NCBI RefSeq assembly: GCF_017497985.1
Contig: NZ_JAGDFV010000007.1
Coordinates: 61,705-125,704, forward strand
Source of the DNA: Meiothermus sp. CFH 77666
Lineage (GTDB): Bacteria; Deinococcota; Deinococci; Deinococcales; Thermaceae
DNA: 64,000 bases
Direction of reading: 5' to 3'
Part shown: positions 16,435-24,402 of the stretch, piece by piece
Layout of the letters: every line of letters begins with the position of its first letter
How positions within the stretch are numbered: position 1 is the first letter of the stretch
Made by a program: the position numbers and the translations under genes
The notes under the pieces: model-generated
Databases searched by the model: none
Told to the model about the DNA's origin: nothing
Seen by the model: the letters and a program-made list of their open reading frames with translations, nothing else

Positions 16435-17864
16435 GCAAACACCTCGAGCGCCCCCCCCAACACCCGCCCCACCGGACGACCCTGGTCCCACAGGGTCAGG
16501 TCGGCGGGCGCGCCGGGGCGAATCTGGCCATGTTCGGGCCAGCCTGCCGCCAGGGCAGCTCCCCGGGTGTGGGCCCACAGCACCTCGGCGGGGGTCAGGT
16601 TCTGGGCCGGGTTCAAGGGATGGGCGGTAGCGGCCTCGAGGTTCAGTTCAAAGTGGGGCCGCATCACCGGCGCATCCGAGCCGAAGGCCAGCGGCAGGCC
16701 GGTATTCCACAGGTCGCGCAAGCGGAAGGCCTCGAGCTCGAAACCCCGCAGGTGGTGTCGCACCAGCTCGGCGTCGCCCAACAGGTGCATGGGCTGCATC
16801 GAGAGGGCCAGGTTCAGCCCGGAAAAAAGCGGTAGCTCGGCATCGCGCACGTGCTGGACGTGCTCGAGGCGGAAAATACGGCGGGCCTGGGGCCTCAGGC
16901 GGTGAAAGACCTCCAGCACCCCCTGTACCGCCCGTGTGCCAATGGCATGCACCACCAGGCCAAACCCTGCCTGCAAGGCCGCCTGCCCCTCGCTTTCGAT
17001 GAGTTCCAAGGGGTCGAGAACGATGCCGTGCGTACCATCCGGATAGGGCTCGATCATCCAGGCGGTGCGGCTGCCCAGGGCCCCATCGGCAAAGAACTTG
17101 ACCGCCGCCACCTCCAGCCGGTCGCCCCGCCAGCCGGGCCGGGTTTCGCGCCAGTGGTCGCGGTCCAGCGCCCACCATAGCCGCACCGGCAGCCGCCCCG
17201 AGGCGGCGAGTTGTTCGGCCAGGCGGTAGTGGCACCAGCCCATGTGATGAACGGCGGTGTAGCCCCGGCGGGCCAGGTCTTGCAGACCGCGCTCGAGTTC
17301 GGCCAGGCCGGGCTGGGGCAGCACCCGGTTGACGAGTTCCTGGGCGTTCTCGAGCAGATACCCGGTGGGCCTGCCCTGCGCATCCCGCACCAGGGCTCCC
17401 CCGGGAGGGTCGGGGGTTTCTGGGGTTATGCCCGCCCGCTCCAGGGCCAGGCCATTGGCCCAGGCCGAGTGCCGGTCGCGGCTCTGCAAAAACACCGGGT
17501 GATGGGGGGCGGCAGCATCCAGCAGTTCGCCGGTGGGGTAGGCCCGAAACAGATAGCCCCCGCCGCGAATCCAGGCGCCGGGGGGCAGGCTGCGAGCCTT
17601 CTCGGCCACCTTTTGCGCCACGGCCTGGGGTTCGGTCAGGCCCTCGAGATCCAGGCTCTCCAGTTGCAGGCCCCACATCTGCGGATGGGCATGGGCTTCG
17701 TGCAGGCCGGGGGTAATCTGCTCAAAAGCCTGCTTTTTAGCCCCAGGATAACGCACACTCAGGTCTTCCAGGCGGCCCACATCGGCAATGCGCTCGCCCT
17801 CCAGATACACCGCCTCAGCCTGCCCAATCTCGGTCATGGTGTCTACACGTCCAAAGAGCAGCAT
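16431..17864 (-). CDS. YtcJ-like metal-dependent amidohydrolase
   Basis: A 477-residue amidohydrolase-superfamily protein. ITPGLHEAHAHPQMWG near residue 50 gives the HxH metal site, VKFFADGALGSRTAWM near 255 is typical of the YtcJ group, and LAFGSDAPVMRPHFEL near 410 gives the Asp ligand. Members hydrolyse amide bonds of unknown physiological substrates. It is the first gene of a three-gene unit with the kinase and MurQ; the ATGA overlap implies co-translation. That suggests a role in amino-sugar or peptidoglycan fragment use, but this is inference only. No signal peptide. Confidence 0.88.
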   Translation of the reverse strand: MLLFGRVDTMTEIGQAEAVYLEGERIADVGRLEDLSVRYPGAKKQAFEQITPGLHEAHAHPQMWGLQLESLDLEGLTEPQAVAQKVAEKARSLPPGAWIRGGGYLFRAYPTGELLDAAAPHHPVFLQSRDRHSAWANGLALERAGITPETPDPPGGALVRDAQGRPTGYLLENAQELVNRVLPQPGLAELERGLQDLARRGYTAVHHMGWCHYRLAEQLAASGRLPVRLWWALDRDHWRETRPGWRGDRLEVAAVKFFADGALGSRTAWMIEPYPDGTHGIVLDPLELIESEGQAALQAGFGLVVHAIGTRAVQGVLEVFHRLRPQARRIFRLEHVQHVRDAELPLFSGLNLALSMQPMHLLGDAELVRHHLRGFELEAFRLRDLWNTGLPLAFGSDAPVMRPHFELNLEAATAHPLNPAQNLTPAEVLWAHTRGAALAAGWPEHGQIRPGAPADLTLWDQGRPVGRVLGGALEVFA

Positions 17865-17966
17865 GGGGGCATCCTATCCCGCCCGCCCCCTGGGTGAACA
17901 GGCCCGTCAGGGCTCTGTCCCGATAGGGGATCGTCCCCAACGCTCAAGCAGCAGGTCCGGCAGGAG

Positions 17967-18083
17967 TTATACCAAATCTGCTCAGAGGTGACCCAAAAGC
18001 GATATACAAATCCCTCGGACGCGCCCCCTGGCGCGGCAAGTGAGGGGCGCGTTTAGCGCCGCTCACGCGCAGAGTTGGTATTA
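17967..18083. repeat. small inverted-repeat element
   Basis: ATACCAAATCTGC (17969-17981) and GCAGAGTTGGTAT (18069-18081) are inverted copies with one mismatch, enclosing GC-rich sequence with further partial inverted repeats. The size, about 115 bp, and terminal inverted repeats fit a MITE or IS remnant. A related end, GATACCAACTTTAG, occurs near 26927. Confidence 0.5.
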
Positions 18084-18101
18084 GGTTGCGGTTTTGAAAA
18101 G

Positions 18102-18188
18102 CCTGTCCCCTATCCCCTGACCCCTGTTCCCTGCTTTCTCGTTCATGGTACTGGACTCGCGACCTGAGACCTGCGACATGAGACGCTG
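18102..18188. repeat. two heptanucleotide arrays
   Basis: Array one, 18102-18136: CCTGTCC CCTATCC CCTGACC CCTGTTC CCTGCTT. Array two, 18154-18188: GACTCGC GACCTGA GACCTGC GACATGA GACGCTG. Both have an exact 7-nt period and lie upstream of the VanW gene. Confidence 0.8.
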
Positions 18189-18243
18189 ATTGGGTCATTG
18201 CCTTCATATCCTGCCCACATCTCCAGGCTATACTCAGAACCGA

Positions 18244-19974
18244 ATGAGACGGGGATTGCTGATTGGTTTGGGCATTTTCACCGGATTGGTACTGGGCTGG
18301 GCGGTATTCGAGCGCTACCACCACCAGCGGGTGTTTGCGGGCGTGGAGGCTGCGGGGGTCGCAGTAGGCGGCCTGACCCTGGACGAGGCTGCCGCCAAAA
18401 TTGCCGCTGCCACCCAGAGCATCACCCCGCCTCGCCTCACCCTCAAGGCAGGCGAGAAGACCCTCGAGGTCTCCGCTGCCGAGCTCGGCTGGAAGCCCGA
18501 CGCCCGCGCCACCGCTGAGCGGGCCTTTGCCGTGGGTCGCACCCGCTTTGCCGAGCGCACAGCGGCTTTGTTGGGGCAGGTCAAGATACCTCTTGTACCC
18601 AGCGTGGACGCTGCCGCCCTGGAAAAACGGCTGCAAGCCATTGCCCAGTCCCTCGAGTACCCCCCCAAAAACGCCCAGGTGGTGTTCCAAAACGGGCAGT
18701 ACCGGGTGACCCCCGAAAAAGCCGGGCTGAAGCTGGATATTCAGAGCGCCATTGAAACCTATGTGCAGCACCCCGAGCAGACCGTGCTCGAGTTTTTCCC
18801 CAAAACCCTCACCCCCCGCCTTACGGCGGCCATGCTGGAACCGGTAGCCCAGCGGGCCAACGAGCTCCTGCGGCCCCTCACCCTGGTTTACGCCGAACCC
18901 AGGCTGGCCGGCGGGGGACAGGTTCACCGCCGCACCCTGAAGGTTAGCGAGGTGGCCACGCTCCTGAACGTGCAGGAAGACGTGCGGGTTAACCCCACGG
19001 CCCTGAACAAAATCCTGACCCAGATGGCCCGCCACGACCGGCTGCCGGTGGATGCGCGGTATGTGCTGAACCCCGAGGGGCAACTGGTGGTGCGCCCGGA
19101 GGTGGAGGGCTGGAAGATGAACCAGCCCGAAACCCGCAAGCAACTGGAACTGGCCCTGCTGCGCCCCGATCTGAGCGAGGTCAGGCTCACCGTAGTACCC
19201 AAAACAGCCCAGGTGCGGGCTGCCGACCTCCCCCAGGCCCAAAACCTTCAGTTGCTGGCCGAAGCCACCACCTATTACGGCGGCTCGAGCAACGAGCGCA
19301 TTGCCAACGTCCACGCCGCCGCCCGCAATCTGGATGGCTACATCGTGCCCGCAGGCGGGGTCTTTAACTTCAACAACGCCATCGGCAACATCAGCCCCGA
19401 GAACGGTTTCATGGAGGCCCTGGTCATCTCCGGGGGGCGCACCATCAAGGGCGTGGGGGGCGGGGTCTGCCAGGTCTCCACCACCGCCTTCCGGGCCCTG
19501 TACCAGGCCGGGCTGCCCATCCTCGAGCGCCACCAGCACGCCTACCGGGTGCGCTGGTACGACCCCATCGTGGGCTACGACGCCGCGGTGTACCAGCCCT
19601 ACCTCAACCTGCGGGCCGCCAACGACACCCCAGGCCCCATCGTGGTACGCACCGCCTTCACCCGCTCCACCCTCACGGTGCGGCTCTATGGCATTCCCGA
19701 CGGACGGCAGGTTTCGGTTTCCAAGCCCACCATCCTCTCCCGCACCCCGCATCCACCCCCGCAGTACATCGTGGACAATAGCCTGCGACCTGGCCAGGTC
19801 AAGCAGGTAGACTGGGCGGTGGACGGCTACCGTACCCGCATCACCCGTACCATTACCCGCCCCGATGGCCAGGTGGCGGTGGATGTGCTCAACTCCAACT
19901 TCCGCCCCTGGCGGGCGGTCTATCAGGTCGGGCCCCAACCCCCGGCTCCAGCCGAAGAGGTGGCCTCGAGGTAG
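18244..19974 (+). CDS. VanW-family cell-envelope protein
   Basis: A 576-residue protein. ATG 18244 begins MRRGLLIGLGIFTGL, an N-terminal membrane anchor. Residues ~30-150 and ~200-330 look like two peptidoglycan-binding (PG_binding_4-like) domains, and the VanW domain follows: GVFNFNNAIGNISPENGF near residue 380, GGGVCQVSTTAFRALYQAGL near 405 and ERHQHAYRV near 428. VanW proteins are found in vancomycin-resistance clusters and in many bacteria as surface proteins; their reaction is not settled. It ends 4 bases before the convergent cyclase gene. Nothing nearby suggests antibiotic resistance. Confidence 0.88.
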   Translation: MRRGLLIGLGIFTGLVLGWAVFERYHHQRVFAGVEAAGVAVGGLTLDEAAAKIAAATQSITPPRLTLKAGEKTLEVSAAELGWKPDARATAERAFAVGRTRFAERTAALLGQVKIPLVPSVDAAALEKRLQAIAQSLEYPPKNAQVVFQNGQYRVTPEKAGLKLDIQSAIETYVQHPEQTVLEFFPKTLTPRLTAAMLEPVAQRANELLRPLTLVYAEPRLAGGGQVHRRTLKVSEVATLLNVQEDVRVNPTALNKILTQMARHDRLPVDARYVLNPEGQLVVRPEVEGWKMNQPETRKQLELALLRPDLSEVRLTVVPKTAQVRAADLPQAQNLQLLAEATTYYGGSSNERIANVHAAARNLDGYIVPAGGVFNFNNAIGNISPENGFMEALVISGGRTIKGVGGGVCQVSTTAFRALYQAGLPILERHQHAYRVRWYDPIVGYDAAVYQPYLNLRAANDTPGPIVVRTAFTRSTLTVRLYGIPDGRQVSVSKPTILSRTPHPPPQYIVDNSLRPGQVKQVDWAVDGYRTRITRTITRPDGQVAVDVLNSNFRPWRAVYQVGPQPPAPAEEVASR

Positions 19975-19977
19975 CCC

Positions 19978-21024
19978 CTATGCCGGGCTGAGCTCCACCC
20001 GGTTGCGCCCGAGGTGCTTGGCCTGGTACAGGGCCTTGTCGGCCCGCTCGAGCAGGTTGTGAATGCTATCGCCCATATGCCCCTCGGCCACCCCAAAGCT
20101 GGCCGAGACAGCCCCCACCTGCTCGAAAGGCCAGAAGGCAATGTCCTCGCGCAGCCGCTCCACCGCAGCCAGCACATCGTGCTGGTTTTCACCGCGCATC
20201 ACAATCATGAACTCCTCGCCGCCCCAGCGCCCCAGCATGTCGTCTTTCCGCAAAGAAGAGCGCAGGCGTCGGCCCACCTCCTTGAGCACCTCGTCCCCCA
20301 CTGCGTGACCGTAGCGGTCGTTGATTTGCTTGAAGTGATCGAGGTCTAGTAGCACCACATAGAGCCCGTGCGCCCGGTTTGCTTCCCCTTCCAGGTACTC
20401 GCTCAGGGCCAGGCGGTTGGGCAGCCCGGTCAGGGGGTCGGTGCGGGCCAGGGTGTGCATCTGCAACACCTGCCGGTGGGCATCGGCCAGCTGATCCTTC
20501 ACGATGGCCAGGGCATAGAGCAGCCCGGCCATGGCAAACAAGCGCATCTCGCTGCGCACAAAGGCTAAAAACTCCTCCCGGTGCTGCCCCAGCGCCACCT
20601 CCCCCCCCAGGCGCAACAACCCCAGGCTGAGCGTTACCCCCACCAGGGCCAGGCTGTAGATGAGTCCCCTGCGGGCGTCCAGAACAATGTAGAGCAGGAT
20701 CATCACAAAGGCCATGACCCAGTAGGTACTCTCAATCTCGACCCAGTTCTCCCGCAGGTCACCCCAGAACAGGGAGTAGCCCAGCTTGGTGGTAAAGAAT
20801 GCCGCGGTAAACCCGATGGTCTCCTGTTCAATGCGGCTCAGGCTGGCCTTGCGGAATAACCGCCAGGCCCAGACAGCGCACATCAGCATAAACACGGGAT
20901 ACAACCAGCGAATAAACTCTTCCTCTGGACGCAACGCCCAAATTAAGACAAAAACCGGAATGGCCAATATCAGGCCCCAAAAGTAGACGCTTCTTTTCTT
21001 ATCTCCCAGTCGCAACCCCTGCAC
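19978..21024 (-). CDS. membrane diguanylate cyclase (GGDEF)
   Basis: A 348-residue protein. The first ~185 residues contain about six hydrophobic segments and no recognised sensor domain. The GGDEF domain follows: DPLTGLPNRLALSEYL near residue 196 and RWGGEEFMIVM near 267. The active signature is GGEEF. RKDD five residues before it is a product-inhibition I-site (RxxD). It should make c-di-GMP from two GTP. It converges with the VanW gene. Confidence 0.92.
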   Translation of the reverse strand: MQGLRLGDKKRSVYFWGLILAIPVFVLIWALRPEEEFIRWLYPVFMLMCAVWAWRLFRKASLSRIEQETIGFTAAFFTTKLGYSLFWGDLRENWVEIESTYWVMAFVMILLYIVLDARRGLIYSLALVGVTLSLGLLRLGGEVALGQHREEFLAFVRSEMRLFAMAGLLYALAIVKDQLADAHRQVLQMHTLARTDPLTGLPNRLALSEYLEGEANRAHGLYVVLLDLDHFKQINDRYGHAVGDEVLKEVGRRLRSSLRKDDMLGRWGGEEFMIVMRGENQHDVLAAVERLREDIAFWPFEQVGAVSASFGVAEGHMGDSIHNLLERADKALYQAKHLGRNRVELSPA

Positions 21025-21083
21025 AGTATCAGTTTAGAGGGCAAAGGATGGAACCTCGGTTCAAATTTTGTAGTGAGGCACAG

Positions 21084-21716
21084 TCACTGCGTAACGGAGG
21101 TTTGCCCGCCCGCCCCCGCGGCGGAGGATTTTTCCCCCAGGCGACGCTCGTTGCCGGCTTGCAGGCGCTTGATGTTTTCGCGGTGAGTCCAGAAAATTAG
21201 CCCCGCCAGCACCAGCACGGTCAGGATTTCCCAATACGGCCGTCTCAGCGCGATGGTAATCACCACCGCCGTCAGACCGCCAATCATGCTACCCGCCGAT
21301 ACAAACCGGGTGAGCCACATGGTCAGTATGCCCACCGGAAAGGCCAGCACGGCTACCAGGGGATCAAGGAACAGCAGGGTGCCAAAGCTGGTCGCCACCC
21401 CTTTACCCCCCGTAAAGCGCAAAAACACCGAGTAGTTGTGGCCCAGCACCGCAGCCAGGGCCACCCCCCCCAGCAAAAAGTCCTCGATGCCGAACAAGCG
21501 GGCCAGCAAAACCGCAATACCCCCCTTGAACACGTCGAACGCAGCTACCAAGACTGCCGGGCCTGCCCCCAGGGTGCGCAGAATGTTGGTAGCCCCGGTA
21601 TTCCCCGAGCCCACCTTCTGAATATCCACGCCGTAGTAACGGGCCACCCAGGCGCCCGCAGGAATCGCGCCGAACAAATAGGCCAGCAGCAAGATGAGCC
21701 AGGTTGTCCACTCCAC
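21084..21716 (-). CDS. plsY: glycerol-3-phosphate acyltransferase PlsY
   Basis: A 210-residue membrane enzyme starting at GTG 21716. [16 protein letters not shown] near residue 36 and [20 protein letters not shown] near 92 are the PlsY active-site loops. It transfers the acyl group from acyl phosphate to glycerol-3-phosphate, the first step of phospholipid synthesis. About five membrane segments are visible and the C-terminus has a basic and Gly-rich tail. A second, more divergent PlsY is encoded at 61579-62175. It stands alone, with the CRISPR array upstream. Confidence 0.93.
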   Translation of the reverse strand: MEWTTWLILLLAYLFGAIPAGAWVARYYGVDIQKVGSGNTGATNILRTLGAGPAVLVAAFDVFKGGIAVLLARLFGIEDFLLGGVALAAVLGHNYSVFLRFTGGKGVATSFGTLLFLDPLVAVLAFPVGILTMWLTRFVSAGSMIGGLTAVVITIALRRPYWEILTVLVLAGLIFWTHRENIKRLQAGNERRLGEKSSAAGAGGQTSVTQ

Positions 21717-21796
21717 ACGGGCATTTTATATGGACTTTGGCTTTTCTCCGAGACCCCGGCAAGGGCCACCACAAAGCCCGTTGTCAGGCAAACTTC

Positions 21797-22058
21797 GGAC
21801 CAATCCCCTTACGGGGCTATTTGTTTGCAACTGTAAGGGTTCGGGGTAGCGCTCCTGCTGTTAGAGGGTTCGTTGCAATCCCCTTGCGGGGCTATTTTTT
21901 TGCGACCTTTCCTACAGGATTTTTAGTGGATTGGATTTGAAGAGGGGTTGCAATCCCCTTGCGGGGCTATTTTTTTGCGACGGGATCCAGGGATCAGGGC
22001 TTTGCCCCCGCCACGCTCTACAGGTTGCAATCCCCTTGCGGGGCTATTTTTTTGCGAC
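21797..22058 (-). CRISPR. four-repeat CRISPR array without cas genes
   Basis: Three identical 35-bp repeats at 21872-21906, 21947-21981 and 22024-22058 (plus strand begins GTTGCAATCCCC, ends TTTTTTTGCGAC, with a CCCC-TTGC-GGGG hairpin). A degenerate fourth copy is at 21797-21831. Spacers are 21832-21871 (40), 21907-21946 (40) and 21982-22023 (42). The minus-strand repeat ends ATTGCAAC, close to the ATTGCGAC tag of T. thermophilus type III repeats. Together with the decayed repeat at the low end, this puts the leader at the high-coordinate side and transcription on the minus strand. No cas gene lies in the window. Confidence 0.95.
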
Positions 22059-22461
22059 AGCATACCCCGTTAAGTGCCGTTCTGTAAAGGGCTCTCGAGG
22101 GGGGTATTTATGAGAACTACCAGTTATCCACAGGTTGCCTGTGGATAACTCTCCAAAAAGTGCGGTTTGTTGCGATGGATACTTACAAAGTTGCACTTTT
22201 GGATTTTTTGTGGCGGTGCTTTGCGATAAGCATCGCCAAAACTTGCTGTCAAGAAGCGCGTTGGAAACTTCCAACACCTATAGTATAGCATTTTGCGCAA
22301 AACATAATGGGTCAAATTTTGGAAGCGCTTTTATGCCGTTTGGAAGGGCATTTTCCGCTTACTAACCGTGGCGAAAGGTGCGTTTGCGAAAGCATTTTTG
22401 TTGGGCTTATTGCACGCAACGCAACTTGTAACAGGGCGGCTTTGGCCTGGCTTGGGGCGGG
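22059..22461. other. gene-free stretch: probable CRISPR leader and structured DNA
   Basis: About 400 bases of lower GC between the array and a minus-strand gene. It holds the DnaA-box palindrome (22122-22150), a near-perfect pair TCCAAAAAGTGC/GCACTTTTGGA (about 22152 and 22192), a hairpin GGCGGTGCTT/AAGCATCGCC (about 22212-22237), and TTTTGCGCAAAA near 22291. Open frames here are short, with no SD. The part next to the array is the likely leader. Confidence 0.5.
22122..22150. promoter_or_regulatory. palindrome of two consensus DnaA boxes
   Basis: A perfect 13-bp inverted repeat, AGTTATCCACAGG and CCTGTGGATAACT, around a TTG loop. Each arm contains TTATCCACA, the consensus DnaA box (22124-22132 on plus, 22148-22140 on minus). 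No T-run follows on either strand, so it is not a typical terminator. Confidence 0.7.
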
Positions 22462-23055
22462 CTAGTCGCTAAAGCGCTCTTCTTTCCAGGGGTCGCCCCG
22501 GCGGTGGTAGCCGTTGACCTCCCAGAAGCCGAGTTCCTCTTTGTCCAGAAACTCGAGGGCCCGCACCCACTTGGCGCTTTTCCAGGCGTAGAGGTGGGGC
22601 ACCACCAGTCGCAGGGGGCCGCCGTGGTCGCGGGGGATAGGCTGGCCAAAAAGCGTGTGCGCCAGCAGGTTTTGCTCGAGCAAAAAGTCTTCCAGGGTGA
22701 GGTTGGTGGTGTAGCCGCCGTAGCAGTGAACCAGCACCGCCCGGGCCTGGGGTTTGAGTTTGACCTGCTGCATGAGGTCCGGCACGCGAATACCGCTCCA
22801 CTGCACGTCCAGCTTGCTCCAGCGGGTTACACAGTGGAAATCGGCGGTCAGGTTGGACTGCGGGAGGGCCATCAGGTCTGCCCAGCTCAGGGTTTTGGGC
22901 TCCTCCACCTGTCCCTTGATTTCAAAGCGCACCTCCTCGGGGCGTACGGTGGGGGTGGGGCCGTAGGTCAGTACCGGGAATTTCTCGGTGAGCACCTGGC
23001 CGGGGGGTACACGGTGGGTGTCGAGGTTTTTGGGCTTGAAGAAGTTGCCAAACAT
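22462..23055 (-). CDS. sulfite-oxidase-like molybdopterin protein (YuiH type)
   Basis: A 197-residue protein with one molybdopterin-binding domain. DFHCVTRWSKLDVQWSGI near residue 75 carries the Cys that ligates molybdenum in the SUOX family. LVHCYGGYTTNL near 108, GGPLRLVVPHLYAWKSAKW near 148 and GFWEVNGYHRRGDPW near 175 are also typical. No signal peptide and no haem or dimerisation domain. ATG 23055 is preferred over 23103, which adds a Pro/Arg stretch. The true substrate of this short group is unknown. A link to sulfite from the suy operon is tempting but only inference. Confidence 0.85.
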   Translation of the reverse strand: MFGNFFKPKNLDTHRVPPGQVLTEKFPVLTYGPTPTVRPEEVRFEIKGQVEEPKTLSWADLMALPQSNLTADFHCVTRWSKLDVQWSGIRVPDLMQQVKLKPQARAVLVHCYGGYTTNLTLEDFLLEQNLLAHTLFGQPIPRDHGGPLRLVVPHLYAWKSAKWVRALEFLDKEELGFWEVNGYHRRGDPWKEERFSD

Positions 23056-23109
23056 ACCCGAAGAATAGCCGCAGGGCCGTGGCACTCGGGTAAGCGGGGG
23101 CACAAAACC

Positions 23110-23442
23110 TTAGCGCGAACGGTACTGAATCACCTCGACTTTTTCCATGGTGATAAGCCCCTCCCGCACCATCTGGTCCAGGGTGGGTAGAAACTGCTGG
23201 ATTTTCTCTTCGGCATCTACAATCTCGATGCAGATGGGCAGGTCTTCGGAGAGTTGCAAAATTTTGGCGGTGTGGATGCGGGAGTGAGCGCCAAAACCCA
23301 TGAAGCCTTTGAAGACTGTGGCTCCGGCCAGGCCCGCTTTTTTGGCCTCGAGGACAATCGCCTCGTACAATGGCCGCCCCTGCCACTTGTCCGACTCGCC
23401 CAGAAAAATCCGCACCAGCTTGGCTTCCCCTTGTAGCTTCAC
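23110..23442 (-). CDS. DUF190 family protein, fluoride-channel partner
   Basis: A 110-residue ferredoxin-like-fold protein. GTG 23442 overlaps the crcB stop (GTGA), so translation is coupled; an earlier start would run inside crcB. LVRIFLGESDKWQGRPLYEA near residue 9 and GFMGFGAHSRIHTAKIL near 43 are DUF190 signatures. DUF190 genes commonly follow crcB/fluC and may regulate or assist fluoride export, but the mechanism is not known. Confidence 0.88.
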   Translation of the reverse strand: MKLQGEAKLVRIFLGESDKWQGRPLYEAIVLEAKKAGLAGATVFKGFMGFGAHSRIHTAKILQLSEDLPICIEIVDAEEKIQQFLPTLDQMVREGLITMEKVEVIQYRSR

Positions 23443-23813
23443 AACAACCTCCCAGCCCAGCGGTAGGCCAAAAAGACCATTCCAAACCCCAGCACCACAC
23501 TGCCCACCACGTACAAGAAAGCCTTGAACCACTCTCCCTGTTGCACCAGCGTAAGGGTTTCCCAGCTAAAGGTGGAGAAGGTGGTGTAACCCCCCAGCAC
23601 CCCCACCGCCAGAAACAGCCGCCACTCCGGGCTCAGGGCCCCTTCCAGGCTCAGGCGCAGCACAATGCCGATAAGAAAGCTACCGGTTAGGTTGATCAGA
23701 AAGGTACTCCAGGGAAACCCCGGCCCACTGAGGCCCTGCACCCAGGCCCCCAGCCCATAGCGCAACATCGCGCCAATGGCCCCGCCCAGCATGACCAGCA
23801 AGTAGCGCTCCAC
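23439..23813 (-). CDS. crcB: fluoride channel FluC/CrcB
   Basis: A small membrane protein of about 124 residues with four hydrophobic segments. MLGGAIGAMLRYGLG near the N-terminus, INLTGSFLIG near residue 40 (pore Asn) and GVLGGYTTFSTFSWET near 72 (Phe-rich filter and Na+ site) are diagnostic. It works as a dual-topology dimer exporting F-. The start is uncertain: GTG 23813 is used, and TTG a few codons upstream or ATG 23792 are possible. No fluoride riboswitch is seen upstream. Confidence 0.9.
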   Translation of the reverse strand: MERYLLVMLGGAIGAMLRYGLGAWVQGLSGPGFPWSTFLINLTGSFLIGIVLRLSLEGALSPEWRLFLAVGVLGGYTTFSTFSWETLTLVQQGEWFKAFLYVVGSVVLGFGMVFLAYRWAGRLL

Positions 23814-23895
23814 ACTGCCAAGTATCTTCCCTAAAGGCCACCTTAATCCAGCCCTCTGGCATGCTCTCAGCAAAGCCGGGGTAGACTTGAGAGAT

Positions 23896-24402
23896 ATGAG
23901 ATTTTTGGGTATCCCGTTGGTCTTGCTCTTGCTGGCAGGTTGTGCCCCGCAGCTTGGAGTTAGCGATAATCAGCGCCGGGAATGGGGTTTGCAGCCCATC
24001 ATTAGCGGCTTTGCGCCCGACCGGGGCGAGGGGGGCCAGTACAAGCTGCGCGAACGGGTGTTTTTCAGCTTTACCCTGAGCCAGCCGGGCTACGTGACGC
24101 TTGTCACGATGGACTCCGACGGTACTACGGTGGTACTCGAGCGCAACGTACAACTGCCCGCCGGACGGCACACCTTCCCCCTGGCCACCGACCGCAACGC
24201 CCAGGGCCAGGCCACCTACCTGGTGGTGCCGCCTTTGGGGCCCTCCCGCTTTAGGCTCCTGTACAGCAATATCCCGGCCACCAACCGCGAGTTATTCCGG
24301 GGCAAACTGAGCAACGAGGATTTCAACCGCCACACCCAGGCCTACCTGAGCGAGGCCCCGGTGCGCGACGTGGCCGAGACCTGGATGGAGGCGGTGCAGT
24401 GA
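23896..24402 (+). CDS. lipoprotein with DUF4384-like domain
   Basis: A 168-residue lipoprotein. ATG 23896 begins MRFLGIPLVLLLLAGC, a signal sequence with lipobox LAGC. The mature part has FFSFTLSQPGYVTLVTMDSD near residue 55, typical of DUF4384-like domains, which in Deinococcus-Thermus occur in envelope proteins. It overlaps the next lipoprotein gene by GTGA, so the two are likely made together. Function unknown. Confidence 0.75.
   Translation: MRFLGIPLVLLLLAGCAPQLGVSDNQRREWGLQPIISGFAPDRGEGGQYKLRERVFFSFTLSQPGYVTLVTMDSDGTTVVLERNVQLPAGRHTFPLATDRNAQGQATYLVVPPLGPSRFRLLYSNIPATNRELFRGKLSNEDFNRHTQAYLSEAPVRDVAETWMEAVQ

Noticed and set aside
22122..22150. Origin of replication
   Set aside because: Only two DnaA boxes, no dnaA/dnaN genes, and no AT-rich unwinding element beside them.
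22122..22150. Rho-independent terminator
   Set aside because: The stem is perfect, but no T-run follows on either strand.
23814..23895. Fluoride riboswitch upstream of crcB
   Set aside because: The conserved GGNGAUGG and CUGAUGA blocks of the crcB motif are not seen in the short leader.
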